In this document: positions 24,238 to 32,780 of the stretch, piece by piece
Numbering within the stretch: position 1 is the stretch's first letter
Layout of the letters: each line of letters opens with the position of its first letter
DNA from: Lachnospiraceae bacterium UBA7205
GTDB lineage: Bacteria > Bacillota > Clostridia > Lachnospirales > Lachnospiraceae
Assembly (NCBI GenBank): GCA_002490665.1
Contig: DKUL01000059.1
Location: 1 to 47,704, forward strand
Direction: 5' to 3'
DNA: 47,704 bases
The notes under the pieces: generated by a model
Told to the model about the DNA's origin: nothing
What the model saw: the letters and a program-made list of their open reading frames with translations, nothing else
Database searches by the model: none
Position numbers and translations under genes: made by a program

Positions 24238-25605
24238 ATGCGGTATGATGTGATTATAATAGGAGCGGGACCAGGCGGGATTTTTTCCGCATATGAGATG
24301 GTTCGCATCAGGGAGAATTTGAAGATAGCAGTCTTTGAGTCCGGTCATGCGCTGGATAAGCGGCACTGCCCGATTGACGGCGATAAGGTAAAAAGCTGTA
24401 TCGGGTGTAAAAGCTGCTCGATTATGAGCGGTTTTGGGGGCGCCGGTGCCTTTTCGGACGGAAAGTACAATATTACAAATGATTTTGGCGGGACTTTGTT
24501 TGAGTATATCGGCAAGGCGAAGGCAATCGAGCTGATGGAGTATGTGGACGCGATTAATATGCAATATGGCGGTGAGGGGACAAAAATGTACACGACGGCA
24601 GGGACGCATTTAAAAAAGCTCTGTCTGCAAAATAAACTCAACCTCCTCGACGCGTCCGTCCGTCACCTCGGAACGGACATTAATTATGTCGTGCTTGAAA
24701 ACCTGTACGCGGAGATGAAGAACAAGATTGATTTTTACTTTGACACGCCGGTAACGGACATCGAGGTGATTGACGGCGGGTATCGTGTGAACTGTAAGGA
24801 CGGCAGTTATGAATGTGACAAGTGTGTCATTTCTGTTGGCAGGAGCGGCAGCAAGTGGATGGAGCGCATCTGCGGGAAGCTTGGGATTCCGACAAAGTCA
24901 AACCGCGTGGACATTGGCGTGCGGGTGGAGCTTCCGGCGGTCATTTTTTCACACCTTACCGATGAACTGTATGAGAGCAAGATTGTGTACCGCACGGAAA
25001 AATTTGAGGACAGGGTGCGGACGTTCTGCATGAATCCAAGGGGGATTGTGGTAAACGAAAATACAAATGGCATTGTCACGGTCAATGGGCACAGCTATGA
25101 GGGCGCCGAGAAACAGACACAGAACACGAACTTTGCGCTTCTGGTGGCGAAGCATTTTTCAGAGCCGTTTAAGGACAGCAACGGATACGGCGAGAGCATC
25201 GCCAGACTTTCCAACATGCTTGGCGGAGGCGTCATCGTGCAGCGTTTTGGTGACCTGGTGCGCGGCAGGCGCAGCAACGCAAAGCGCATCGAGGAGGGGC
25301 TGGTGGCACCCACGCTTGCGGCGACGCCCGGCGATTTGAGCCTTGTGCTGCCAAAGCGTATTCTTGACGGCATTATTGAGATGATTTATGCGCTGGACAA
25401 GATTGCCCCAGGAACGGCGAATGACGATACACTCCTGTATGGGGTGGAGGTCAAGTTTTACAACATGGAGGTTGCCATTGACGGGAATCTTGAGACAAAA
25501 TATAAGGGGCTGTATGTGATTGGTGACGGGAGCGGGGTGACGCATTCGCTGTCCCATGCCTCCGCCAGCGGTGTGTATGTCGCAAGGGCAGCATTCAATA
25601 GATAG
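24238..25605 (+). CDS. FAD-dependent dehydrogenase-like flavoprotein (COG2509 type)
   Basis: A 455-residue flavoprotein. The N-terminal dinucleotide-binding motif is VIIIGAGPGGIFSAYE (residues 5-20). A Cys-rich insert with CPIDGDKVKSCIGCKSC, including CxxCxxC (about 41-57), is followed by GFGGAGAFSDGKYN. The C-terminus has the second FAD contact GLYVIGDGSGVTHSLSHA. This matches the uncharacterised COG2509 dehydrogenases; the physiological substrate is unknown. The cysteines could bind an iron-sulfur cluster or metal, or serve as a redox pair. Single gene between a hairpin-element cluster and its own terminator. Confidence 0.85.
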   Translation: MRYDVIIIGAGPGGIFSAYEMVRIRENLKIAVFESGHALDKRHCPIDGDKVKSCIGCKSCSIMSGFGGAGAFSDGKYNITNDFGGTLFEYIGKAKAIELMEYVDAINMQYGGEGTKMYTTAGTHLKKLCLQNKLNLLDASVRHLGTDINYVVLENLYAEMKNKIDFYFDTPVTDIEVIDGGYRVNCKDGSYECDKCVISVGRSGSKWMERICGKLGIPTKSNRVDIGVRVELPAVIFSHLTDELYESKIVYRTEKFEDRVRTFCMNPRGIVVNENTNGIVTVNGHSYEGAEKQTQNTNFALLVAKHFSEPFKDSNGYGESIARLSNMLGGGVIVQRFGDLVRGRRSNAKRIEEGLVAPTLAATPGDLSLVLPKRILDGIIEMIYALDKIAPGTANDDTLLYGVEVKFYNMEVAIDGNLETKYKGLYVIGDGSGVTHSLSHASASGVYVARAAFNR

Positions 25606-25612
25606 TAGTAAG

Positions 25613-25646
25613 AATCCGGAAAATGCGGTGTGGCATTCTCCGGATT
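25613..25646 (+). terminator. Terminator behind the flavoprotein gene
   Basis: 14-base stem with one mismatch, 25613-25626 with 25633-25646, loop GGTGTG, followed by TTTT. Confidence 0.88.
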
Positions 25647-25730
25647 TTTTCGTTCATGTATCTTTATTTTTTCAAAAAGGATAGATTGGAGCGTGTTTGA
25701 AATAAACAACATAAAATATACTTTGCTTTA

Positions 25731-25768
25731 AAATATACCTTGACAGATGAGGTATATTTCTATATATT
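25731..25768 (+). promoter_or_regulatory. PadR-module promoter inside a palindromic operator
   Basis: AAATATACC (25731-25739) and GGTATATTT (25751-25759) are perfect inverted arms. The spacer between them begins with the -35 box TTGACA (25740-25745); the -10 box TATATT is at 25763-25768, spacing 17. Binding by the PadR protein encoded next would cover the -35 box, giving autorepression. A third half-like site TATACTTTG precedes it at about 25718. Confidence 0.75.
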
Positions 25769-25799
25769 GTATATTAGAAAAATAAATACTATATGATAA

Positions 25800-25811
25800 A
25801 TACTATAGTAT
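25800..25811. promoter_or_regulatory. Second palindrome before padR
   Basis: ATACTATAGTAT is a perfect 12-base palindrome in the leader, 12 bases before the ribosome site region of the PadR gene; a similar ATACTATATGAT stands 12 bases upstream. It may be a further operator. Confidence 0.4.
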
Positions 25812-25831
25812 CGCAGAAAGGAGGGGGAACG

Positions 25832-26155
25832 ATGTCCATTACATCAGACATTCTCAGGGGGCACACAGAGGCAATCATTCTATCGAGTCTTCTGGAGCAG
25901 GACAGCTATGGCTACCAGATTAACAAGGACATTATGAGAAAGACAAACAATACCTATGAGCTGAAGGAAGCGACGCTTTACTCCGCTTTCCGGCGGCTTG
26001 AGCAGGCGGGGAGTATCCGGACTTACTGGGGTGATGAGACAGTCGGCGCCAGACGCAGGTATTATGCCATAACGGATGAGGGCAGAAAAGCCTATCAGGG
26101 GTATAAGCAGGAATGGCAGGAAGCAAAGGAAATCATTGACCAGCTGTTAAAATAA
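25832..26155 (+). CDS. PadR-family transcriptional regulator
   Basis: A 107-residue winged-helix repressor (the short PadR-s2 type). The N-terminus GHTEAIILSSLLEQDSYGYQ and the wing TLYSAFRRLEQAGSI ... GARRRYYAITDEGRKA are family signatures. The ATG at 25832 is preceded by GAAAGGAGGGGG; the frame extends to 25793, but that start has no ribosome site. It leads a three-gene module with a DUF1700-like membrane protein and a DUF4097 protein, a common arrangement for envelope-stress or permeability control. The operator at 25731 implies self-regulation. Confidence 0.92.
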   Translation: MSITSDILRGHTEAIILSSLLEQDSYGYQINKDIMRKTNNTYELKEATLYSAFRRLEQAGSIRTYWGDETVGARRRYYAITDEGRKAYQGYKQEWQEAKEIIDQLLK

Positions 26156-26185
26156 ATATTGCGATGATATTTTGAGGAGGAGAGA

Positions 26186-26872
26186 ATGATGAAAGAGAAA
26201 ATCAGGCAGCATTTTAATATGATATTTGCCGATGCGCCCAAGACAAGGAGGGCGATTGACTTAAAGGAGGAAATGACGCAGAGCGCAATGGATAAGTTTG
26301 ATGACATGGTGGCGGACGGCTATTCCGAGGCGGACGCGTATGAGAATGTCATTCATTCCATTGGTGACGTGACGGAGCTTTTCCCGGCGGTGGAGGAGAG
26401 AAACCAGCTTGTATTATCGGAAAAGGATAGAAAGAAAAAGGCGCTTCTGACATCCATTGCAGTGGGAATCTATATTTTTGCAGGCGCAGTATTTTTTTAC
26501 TTTGGAGCGGATGGTGGTAATCCGGAATTTGGGATGGTTCTTACAATCCTGCTCTGTATTGTTCCGACGGTGATGCTTGTGTATGCCTCTAATATGTACC
26601 CGGATTACCATCAGAAGGAGGAGCCGGACATGGTGGAGCTGTACAAGGCGGCGAAGTACAGCTCCAATAAAGCGCGGGCTGTCCGCAAAAGCATCAACTC
26701 CATTATATGGAGCGTGACGCTGGTGCTTTATTTTGTCATCAGCTTTATAAGCTACCGGTGGCAAGTGACGTGGATTATCTTTCTGATTGCCTTTTGCCTG
26801 CAGGCAATTGTGAAGCTTGTCTTTGAACTGCGCGCGGATGAAATGACATTTATTGACACGGTGAAGAAATAG
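26186..26872 (+). CDS. DUF1700-like / permease-prefix membrane protein
   Basis: A 228-residue protein. The N-terminal 75 residues form the helical permease-prefix domain (KEEMTQSAMDKFDDMVADG, SEADAYENVIHSIGDVTELF). Four membrane segments follow, around 88-107, 116-134, 170-188 and 192-212. Start ATG 26186 follows GAGGAGG; ATG 26189 is equally possible. In PadR/DUF1700/DUF4097 modules this is the membrane component, thought to recruit or anchor the DUF4097 protein; direct function is not known. Confidence 0.82.
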   Translation: MMKEKIRQHFNMIFADAPKTRRAIDLKEEMTQSAMDKFDDMVADGYSEADAYENVIHSIGDVTELFPAVEERNQLVLSEKDRKKKALLTSIAVGIYIFAGAVFFYFGADGGNPEFGMVLTILLCIVPTVMLVYASNMYPDYHQKEEPDMVELYKAAKYSSNKARAVRKSINSIIWSVTLVLYFVISFISYRWQVTWIIFLIAFCLQAIVKLVFELRADEMTFIDTVKK

Positions 26873-26908
26873 TGAATAAGCCTTGGAAATGGAAAGGGAT
26901 AACGGAGT

Positions 26909-28228
26909 ATGAGAAAATTAAAAATTACGGCGCTTGTGCTGCTCTGCATTGTCACGGCGGGGCTGTGCGGGATATTTGCATACGGCATGGCAGGGAATGA
27001 CATTTATGGGATTGGCTATGGCGGCGGATGGAATGGCAATGGGTTTGCAGATGCATATGGCAGCCCGCAGCTGGTACTGGAAAAGGAAGTTTCGCTTGAC
27101 GGGATTGACAGTATTTCTATACAATATAATATGAACAACAATGACATTTATCTCTATGAGAGTGAGAATGAAAAACTGACGGTTAAGGAATACAGCGAGC
27201 TTGACCTTGCGGAGGATATGCTTTCCACCGTGACGGTGAAAGGCAGCAGCATTGAAGTGCGGGGAAAAAGGCGGGATGGCAGGAGTTACCAGATTCAGGT
27301 TGGCATGTTTGGCGTGAGGACGGCAGCTGGCTACACGGAAATCGGTCTGCCGTCTTCCTACAAGGGAAAGCTTGCGCTTTCCACGGTGAGCGGGGATATT
27401 ACCTCCCAGATGGATATTGTTCTGGAAAAGGATTTTATGGCATCAACGAGCAGCGGTGATGTGGATGTGCCGCTTATCACGGCGGAAAATGTGACAGTGG
27501 AATGTACCAGCGGTGATGTCAAGATTGAAACCATCTGTGCGGGAGACGGCAGTGCCGCAGGGGAAGTCCATATCGTGACGTCAAGCGGCGATATTGACGG
27601 AAAGCAGTTTTCTGGTGATGTGCGTCTGAAAAGCACGAGCGGGGATATTGAAGTAAACCAGTTTGCGGGAGATGCGGATATCGAAAGCAGTAGTGGGTAT
27701 GTTGAGGCTGAGGTAATTTCAGGAGAGGCACAGATCGCAACGACAAGCGGAAATATCAAAATCGGGCAGATTGATGGGACTGCCGCGCTGCGGACGAGCA
27801 GCGGCGATGTCGCGGTATACGACGGAAATGGTGGACGGACGGTGAGGACGACCTCAGGCGATGTCACGCTCAATGGTGTGGAGGGCGTGTGGGACCTTGA
27901 AACATCCAGCGGGGGCGTGGAGCTGGACGCTGCAAAGGGCAGCGGCAGAATTGCGACGACAAGCGGAGACATTCGTCTGGAAATCGGGGATATTACCGGA
28001 AATCTGGATATTCAGAGCAGCAGCGGTTATGCGGAAATCAGGATGTCGCCGGACAATGCATTTGACTTTAAGGCATCGACAAGCAGCGGTGACATTGACA
28101 CATTTTTTGACGACAGCCTGAGCTTCTCCAAGAAGGGAAATGAAGCGCACGGAACTTATGGGGAAAACCGTGAAAACCGCGATATCAGTATCCGGACAAC
28201 GAGCGGAAACATCAGGATAACAAAATAA
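26909..28228 (+). CDS. DUF4097-family beta-repeat envelope protein
   Basis: A 439-residue exported protein: an N-terminal hydrophobic anchor (ITALVLLCIVTAGLCGIFAY), then a long right-handed beta-repeat built around T-S-(S/G)-G-(D/N)-(I/V). More than a dozen such turns follow from about residue 165 to the end, roughly every 18-20 residues, e.g. TTSGNIKIGQ, TSSGDVAVYDG and TTSGDIRLEIG. DUF4097 proteins are called putative adhesins, but in PadR modules they more likely form a membrane-attached scaffold. It follows the DUF1700 gene by 36 bases and precedes coaBC by 13. Confidence 0.88.
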   Translation: MRKLKITALVLLCIVTAGLCGIFAYGMAGNDIYGIGYGGGWNGNGFADAYGSPQLVLEKEVSLDGIDSISIQYNMNNNDIYLYESENEKLTVKEYSELDLAEDMLSTVTVKGSSIEVRGKRRDGRSYQIQVGMFGVRTAAGYTEIGLPSSYKGKLALSTVSGDITSQMDIVLEKDFMASTSSGDVDVPLITAENVTVECTSGDVKIETICAGDGSAAGEVHIVTSSGDIDGKQFSGDVRLKSTSGDIEVNQFAGDADIESSSGYVEAEVISGEAQIATTSGNIKIGQIDGTAALRTSSGDVAVYDGNGGRTVRTTSGDVTLNGVEGVWDLETSSGGVELDAAKGSGRIATTSGDIRLEIGDITGNLDIQSSSGYAEIRMSPDNAFDFKASTSSGDIDTFFDDSLSFSKKGNEAHGTYGENRENRDISIRTTSGNIRITK

Positions 28229-28241
28229 TGGGAGAACAACT

Positions 28242-29447
28242 ATGTTAAAAGGAAAAACAGTATTGCTGGGCGTGTGCAGCAGCATTGCGGCATATAAGGC
28301 GGCGAACCTCGCGAGCCTTCTGGTCAAACAGCACGCGGCGGTGCAGGTCGTGATGACCGGAAATGCCACGAACTTTATCAATCCCATCACGTTTGAGACA
28401 TTGACAGGCAGGAAGTGCCTGGTCGACACGTTTGACCGGAATTTCCAATATGAGGTGGAGCATATCGCGCTGGCAAAGGAGGCGGATGTTGTCCTTGTCG
28501 CGCCTGCCACGGCAAATGTGATGGCAAAATTTGCGCATGGGCTTGCGGATGACATGCTGACGACAACGGTGCTTGCCTGCACCTGCCGAAAGATTGTCGC
28601 GCCTGCCATGAACACCGCGATGTACGAGAATCCGATTACGCAGGATAATATCAAAACGCTGGAAAAGTACGGCTTTGAGGTTGTGGAACCCGCTGTCGGC
28701 ATGCTTGCATGCAAGGATGTGGGGCGCGGAAAATTTCCGGATGAAAGCCTGCTGGTAGAACATGTCCTCCGTGCGGCTGCCTTGAAAAAGGATATGAAAG
28801 GGAAAAAAGTTCTCGTCACGGCGGGAGCGACGCAGGAGGCAATCGACCCGGTCCGGTATATCACGAACCATTCCACAGGAAAGATGGGGTATGCGCTTGC
28901 CCGCATGGCAATGCTGCGGGGGGCAGAAGTGACACTTGTGTCAGGTCAGGGCGCGCTGACACCGCCGCCGTTTGTGGAGTTTGTCCCGGTAAGGAGTGCA
29001 AGGGATATGTTTGATGCCGTGACGGCGAGGAGCGATGCGCAGGATATCATCATCAAGGCTGCGGCGGTTGCTGATTACAGACCGTCATCGGTCGCCACGG
29101 AGAAGCTGAAAAAGAGCGATGACGAGCTGAATATCGCATTGGAGCGGACGGAGGATATTTTGCAGTATCTGGGCACACACAAAAAACAGGGACAGCTGCT
29201 TTGTGGTTTTGCCATGGAAACGATGGACATGGAGGAAAATGCCAGAAGAAAGCTTGAGAAGAAGAACCTTGATTTGATAGCGGCGAACAATCTGAAGGTT
29301 GCGGGTGCCGGTTTTGGAACTGACACAAATGTCGTTACGCTGATAGCAAAGGATGGTACGCGGCAGCTGGGGCTCATGAGCAAGGAGGCTGTGGCGATGG
29401 AAATTCTGGATACGCTGACGCAATTTCCTATTTCGAAAAAGGAATGA
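28242..29447 (+). CDS. coaBC: Bifunctional phosphopantothenoylcysteine decarboxylase / phosphopantothenate-cysteine ligase
   Basis: CoaBC (Dfp, 401 residues) makes 4'-phosphopantetheine for coenzyme A in two steps: the C-terminal CoaB ligates cysteine to phosphopantothenate, and the N-terminal flavoprotein CoaC decarboxylates it. CoaC has its catalytic H74 (YEVEHIALAK), the APATANVMAK loop, the PAMNTAMYENP motif and C157 in GMLACKD. CoaB starts near 188 with KVLVTAGATQEAIDPVRYIT, then STGKMGYALA, AAVADYRP and the NNLKV region. It lies right behind the DUF4097 gene without a terminator, probably co-transcribed in part. Confidence 0.95.
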   Translation: MLKGKTVLLGVCSSIAAYKAANLASLLVKQHAAVQVVMTGNATNFINPITFETLTGRKCLVDTFDRNFQYEVEHIALAKEADVVLVAPATANVMAKFAHGLADDMLTTTVLACTCRKIVAPAMNTAMYENPITQDNIKTLEKYGFEVVEPAVGMLACKDVGRGKFPDESLLVEHVLRAAALKKDMKGKKVLVTAGATQEAIDPVRYITNHSTGKMGYALARMAMLRGAEVTLVSGQGALTPPPFVEFVPVRSARDMFDAVTARSDAQDIIIKAAAVADYRPSSVATEKLKKSDDELNIALERTEDILQYLGTHKKQGQLLCGFAMETMDMEENARRKLEKKNLDLIAANNLKVAGAGFGTDTNVVTLIAKDGTRQLGLMSKEAVAMEILDTLTQFPISKKE

Positions 29448-29467
29448 ATTATTTTGTGAAATTGTGC

Positions 29468-29496
29468 TTTATCCAGAGTGGAACTTGTGTTATAAT
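29468..29496 (+). promoter_or_regulatory. Promoter of thrH
   Basis: TTTATC (29468-29473), 17-base spacer, TATAAT (29491-29496), with TG three bases before the -10 (TGTGTTATAAT). The leader of about 80 bases shows no known riboswitch. Confidence 0.65.
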
Positions 29497-29580
29497 CAAT
29501 ACCGTGGTCTTAGACGAATGAAACTATGATTGCCTGTGCACGGTGTACAAGGCATTTGGAGAAAGGATTTAGGTATTGGT

Positions 29581-30183
29581 ATGTACATAGTATGTTTGGA
29601 TTTGGAAGGTGTTCTTGTTCCGGAGATTTGGATTGCTTTTGCGGAGGCAAGCGGTATTCCCGAGCTGAAGAGGACGACACGTGATGAACCGGATTATGAC
29701 AAGCTCATGAAATGGAGACTTGGCATCCTTAAGGAGCATGGTCTCGGGCTTAAGGAAATACAGGAGACGATTGCAAAGATTGACCCGATACCAGGGGCGA
29801 AGGAATTTCTGGATGAGCTGCGCGCCATGACACAGGTTATTATAATCAGCGACACGTTTTCGCAGTTTGCCACGCCGCTGATGAAAAAGCTTGGATGGCC
29901 GACCATCTTCTGCAATTCCCTCAAGGTTGCCGAAAATGGTGAAATAACGGGATTTCAGATGCGCTGCGAGCAGTCTAAGCTCACCACGGTAAAGGCATTG
30001 CAGTCCATTGGGTATGAGACCATCGCAAGCGGGGACAGTTACAATGACCTCGGCATGATAAAGGCGAGTAAAGCAGGATTCCTGTTTAAGAGTACGGACA
30101 AAATCAAGGCAGACAATCCTGACCTGGAAGCCTTTGAGACATATGATGAGCTGATGGCGGCAATCAAAAAGGTGATAGCATAG
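29581..30183 (+). CDS. thrH: Phosphoserine phosphatase / homoserine phosphotransferase ThrH
   Basis: A 200-residue HAD enzyme. It closely follows the ThrH pattern: CLDLEGVLVPEIWIAFAEAS with nucleophile D7 and the ThrH-typical E9 in place of the second Asp; motif II SDTFSQFA; motif IV SGDSYNDLGM. ThrH dephosphorylates phosphoserine and can pass the phosphate to homoserine, linking serine and threonine synthesis. ATG 29581 is chosen over 29530 because homologous proteins start directly with the first strand. It has its own promoter and terminator. Confidence 0.9.
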   Translation: MYIVCLDLEGVLVPEIWIAFAEASGIPELKRTTRDEPDYDKLMKWRLGILKEHGLGLKEIQETIAKIDPIPGAKEFLDELRAMTQVIIISDTFSQFATPLMKKLGWPTIFCNSLKVAENGEITGFQMRCEQSKLTTVKALQSIGYETIASGDSYNDLGMIKASKAGFLFKSTDKIKADNPDLEAFETYDELMAAIKKVIA

Positions 30184-30193
30184 GAAATATTTA

Positions 30194-30219
30194 AAAAGGG
30201 CGAAATTTTTCGCCCTTTT
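30194..30219 (+). terminator. Terminator of thrH
   Basis: AAAAGGGCGAAA (30194-30205) pairs with TTTCGCCCTTTT (30208-30219); short loop, T-run in the 3' arm. Confidence 0.9.
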
Positions 30220-30331
30220 CGCACCAGGGGAACCACTATCAAAAAGTACTCGCCAGGAGGATAAGAGGTATTTACCGGAAAAGATAAGAAATTTAATTGC
30301 GGGAGAGAAATTCGAAACGGATAGCATTGGC

Positions 30332-31054
30332 ATGTCGGAGGTATCTGTTTTAATCTGCGAAGATAAAATTGTAAAGGTGCAGGAATATAATGAAGAATCT
30401 GAAAATGAATACCGGATGATGCAGTACTTGCAGGGCAGACTTCCAGTTCCTTTTATACATGCTTATGAGGTATCAAATGATAAATCGTATCTGCTGATGG
30501 GTAAATGTAAAGGGGAGATGTCATGTGCCCCTGAATATATGCAAAATCCGCGCGTGCTGTGCAGACTTCTTGCAGACGGCTTGAAAAGGCTTTGGAGCAT
30601 AGATATTTCAGACTGTCCGTCTAATCAGAGCCTTCCTTATAAGCTTGCGCAGGCAGCGTATAATATTGAAAACGGACTGGTCGATTTGGATAACGTAGAA
30701 CCTGATACGTTTGGCGAAAATGGTTTTAAAAATCCTGCGGAGTTGTTGCAGTGGCTGCGTGAAAACAGACCGGACGAGGAGCTGGTTTTATCGCATGGCG
30801 ATTACTGCCTGCCAAATATATTCGGTGTTCATGACAAAGTGTCCGGTTTGATTGATTTGGGCAAGACAGGCATTGCCGATAAATGGTGCGACATAGCGAT
30901 ATGCTACAGAAGCCTGTCCCATAACTACAGCGGTAGGTACCAGAAAAACATTACATTTACAGGCTATGATGAATCCCTGTTTTTTCAGGAACTGGGAATA
31001 GAACCTAATTGGGAAAAGATACGGTATTACATCTTGCTGGATGAGTTGTTTTGA
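30332..31054 (+). CDS. APH(3')-like aminoglycoside phosphotransferase, original start lost
   Basis: A protein kinase-like enzyme of the APH(3') family, which phosphorylates kanamycin/neomycin-type aminoglycosides. The catalytic loop LSHGDYCLPNIF and metal site GLIDLGKTGIADKWCDIA are intact, and the C-terminus WEKIRYYILLDELF is the family's usual end. Homology continues upstream of ATG 30332: the same frame from 30269 reads YLPEKIRNLIAGEKFETD, matching the family N-terminus. At the expected initiation point, 5 bases after AGGAGG (30255-30260), stands AGG (30266-30268) instead of ATG. So the gene is either silenced, read from 30332 as a shortened protein, or uses a rare start. It differs in context from its housekeeping neighbours. 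Confidence 0.82.
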   Translation: MSEVSVLICEDKIVKVQEYNEESENEYRMMQYLQGRLPVPFIHAYEVSNDKSYLLMGKCKGEMSCAPEYMQNPRVLCRLLADGLKRLWSIDISDCPSNQSLPYKLAQAAYNIENGLVDLDNVEPDTFGENGFKNPAELLQWLRENRPDEELVLSHGDYCLPNIFGVHDKVSGLIDLGKTGIADKWCDIAICYRSLSHNYSGRYQKNITFTGYDESLFFQELGIEPNWEKIRYYILLDELF

Positions 31055-31179
31055 GTATGATTTTATATTATTTTTCAGTTTTGTATGAGTAAGTTTCAGG
31101 AAATAATGAAAGCGGAATACAGACAGGAGAATGAACAGTTTTATGAAAGTCAGGGATGGCTTTTATAATGAATTATAGG

Positions 31180-31218
31180 AAAATACAGTCCTAATATTAT
31201 GAATCAGGACTGTATTTT
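31180..31218. terminator. Convergent terminator between APH and DUF1703 genes
   Basis: AAAATACAGTCCT (31180-31192) pairs perfectly with AGGACTGTATTTT (31206-31218), loop 13 bases. It overlaps the last codons of the minus-strand gene. Between 31055 and 31180 I see only a 27-residue frame without a ribosome site. Confidence 0.85.
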
Positions 31219-32780
31219 TCAATAATACAAGTATGCTTGTGTTTATTCTTTTTGGAATCTTTGTCATAACTGATGCCAACGAATAAAATTTCTCCGCCAT
31301 AATCTTTAAGGGAATTAAGATATTGTTTGTCTTTTATTTGTGAAATTGCACTATGGGCTGAATGGTTCCATTTTAGTTCAATAATTAATGCAGGAAGTTG
31401 GGATGCCTTCTTTGGAAGATAAACAATATCTGCATATCCAATACCTGTTGGTAGTTCTTCAAATTTTAAATAATATTCAGGATAGCTGTAGTAAGCAATG
31501 TGAATAATGCTGCGCAGCGCTTGTTCGTTATTGTAATGCAGCGGGTCTGTCATTTCGGAATGTATCTTTTCGATTTGTGCAGCCACTGCATCAGCGTTCA
31601 TGCTTACCGTGTCCTGAATTAATTGCCTGCTTTCCTGAAGCCTTAAAATGGCATCGGTACTTTTGACTTCCCGGACAGCGGTTGTAAATTCTATTCTGAT
31701 TTCTTCGTTTGGGATGCGCACAGTTTCCTCGGCATCATTGTAAGTCAGATATCCAAGATGGATTAACAGCGTGAGGACATCATCTTTGTTCCTGACGGTT
31801 GCAATGTCATTGTTAAATCCGTTTGTGTCTACCGGAATAGAAAATCCGCCGAGTAATTCCAATACTGCATTAAAAAGCCCGTCAAAATCGCTGGAAATAT
31901 AAGCTTCCAGCGTGTCGGCAGCAGAGGACATCCGCCAGTAAGATTTAAACTTTCTCATATGAATTGCCTTGATAACGGAATAAGGGTTATAGATGGAGGA
32001 AACCTGGTCAAAGGAATATCCGTCATACCAATGTTTGGCTTCGGGAAAGCTTATGTCAAATTTTTCACAGAGCAATTTCACTTCATTTTCCGTAAATCCG
32101 ACATAAGACTGAAAACATCCGGAGCCCAGCATGGAATATTCCCAGAAATCAGAAATTGCGGATTCAGTCCCATCTTTTTTTATGGGAAGAATCCCTGTCA
32201 TATAAACTGCCGCAAAAATTTTGTCTGTTGTGCTGCTCCCTTTGAATAAAGTGCGCAAAAATTCCAAATATTCTTTTTGCATTTCAGGTGTTTCCCTGAT
32301 TGGTGTATCCCATTCATCAATAATCATGACAAATTTGCTGCCCGTCAGTTTCGCGGCATGAATCAAGGTGGTTGGAAGCTCGTTGCTGATGGAAAGGTCA
32401 GGATAAGATTCCGCCAGCTCCTGTGTTATTTTGCCGCTTATATAGGATACTAAATTATGAAAATTGTCGGAAAACATTTTCACATAGGTCATATCAAGAT
32501 AAATCACATCATACTTATTGAGATGCTGTTTGTAAGAGCAGCTTTGGGAAATTTCCAAATCATCGAATAATGCGGATGAATCACTGGTTTTATCATAATA
32601 TGCACAAAGCATTTTTGCAGCAAAGGATTTTCCGAAACGGCGTGGTCTGCTGATGCATGTCAGGCATCGGGGAGTGTCTATTGTCTGGTTTATCAGGCTT
32701 ATCAGTCCGCTTTTGTCTACATAGATATCATTTCTGATTCCCGCAAAACCACTGTTTCCGGGATTTAAGTATGTTCCCAT
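31197..32780 (-). CDS. DUF1703 AAA-ATPase / PD-(D/E)XK nuclease-like protein, copy 1
   Basis: A 527-residue protein of the AAA-ATPase-like plus PDDEXK_9 class, abundant in gut bacteria and of unknown role. The nucleotide site is RPRRFGKS at residues 45-52, the Walker B-like strand is KFVMIIDEWDTPI, and WYDGYSFDQ marks the lid region. The C-terminal nuclease fold has GYADIVYLPKK ... PALIIELKWN, i.e. the D...ExK set is complete. The frame extends to 32834, but ATG 32780 follows AAGGGGGCG and matches the usual N-terminus. Single gene on the minus strand, with its terminator shared with APH. A paralog is at 39567. Confidence 0.87.
   Translation of the reverse strand: MGTYLNPGNSGFAGIRNDIYVDKSGLISLINQTIDTPRCLTCISRPRRFGKSFAAKMLCAYYDKTSDSSALFDDLEISQSCSYKQHLNKYDVIYLDMTYVKMFSDNFHNLVSYISGKITQELAESYPDLSISNELPTTLIHAAKLTGSKFVMIIDEWDTPIRETPEMQKEYLEFLRTLFKGSSTTDKIFAAVYMTGILPIKKDGTESAISDFWEYSMLGSGCFQSYVGFTENEVKLLCEKFDISFPEAKHWYDGYSFDQVSSIYNPYSVIKAIHMRKFKSYWRMSSAADTLEAYISSDFDGLFNAVLELLGGFSIPVDTNGFNNDIATVRNKDDVLTLLIHLGYLTYNDAEETVRIPNEEIRIEFTTAVREVKSTDAILRLQESRQLIQDTVSMNADAVAAQIEKIHSEMTDPLHYNNEQALRSIIHIAYYSYPEYYLKFEELPTGIGYADIVYLPKKASQLPALIIELKWNHSAHSAISQIKDKQYLNSLKDYGGEILFVGISYDKDSKKNKHKHTCIIEKYSPDS

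Noticed and set aside
27360..28220. Regular repeats that could suggest a CRISPR or tandem DNA repeat.
   Set aside because: They are in-frame codons of the TSGD protein repeat, with variable third bases and no fixed spacers.
27854..28906. A 350-residue minus-strand frame opposite the DUF4097 gene and coaBC.
   Set aside because: It crosses two well-supported plus-strand genes; its composition mirrors their repeats.
31085..31168. A 27-residue frame between APH and the DUF1703 gene.
   Set aside because: No ribosome site, no promoter and no recognisable protein pattern.
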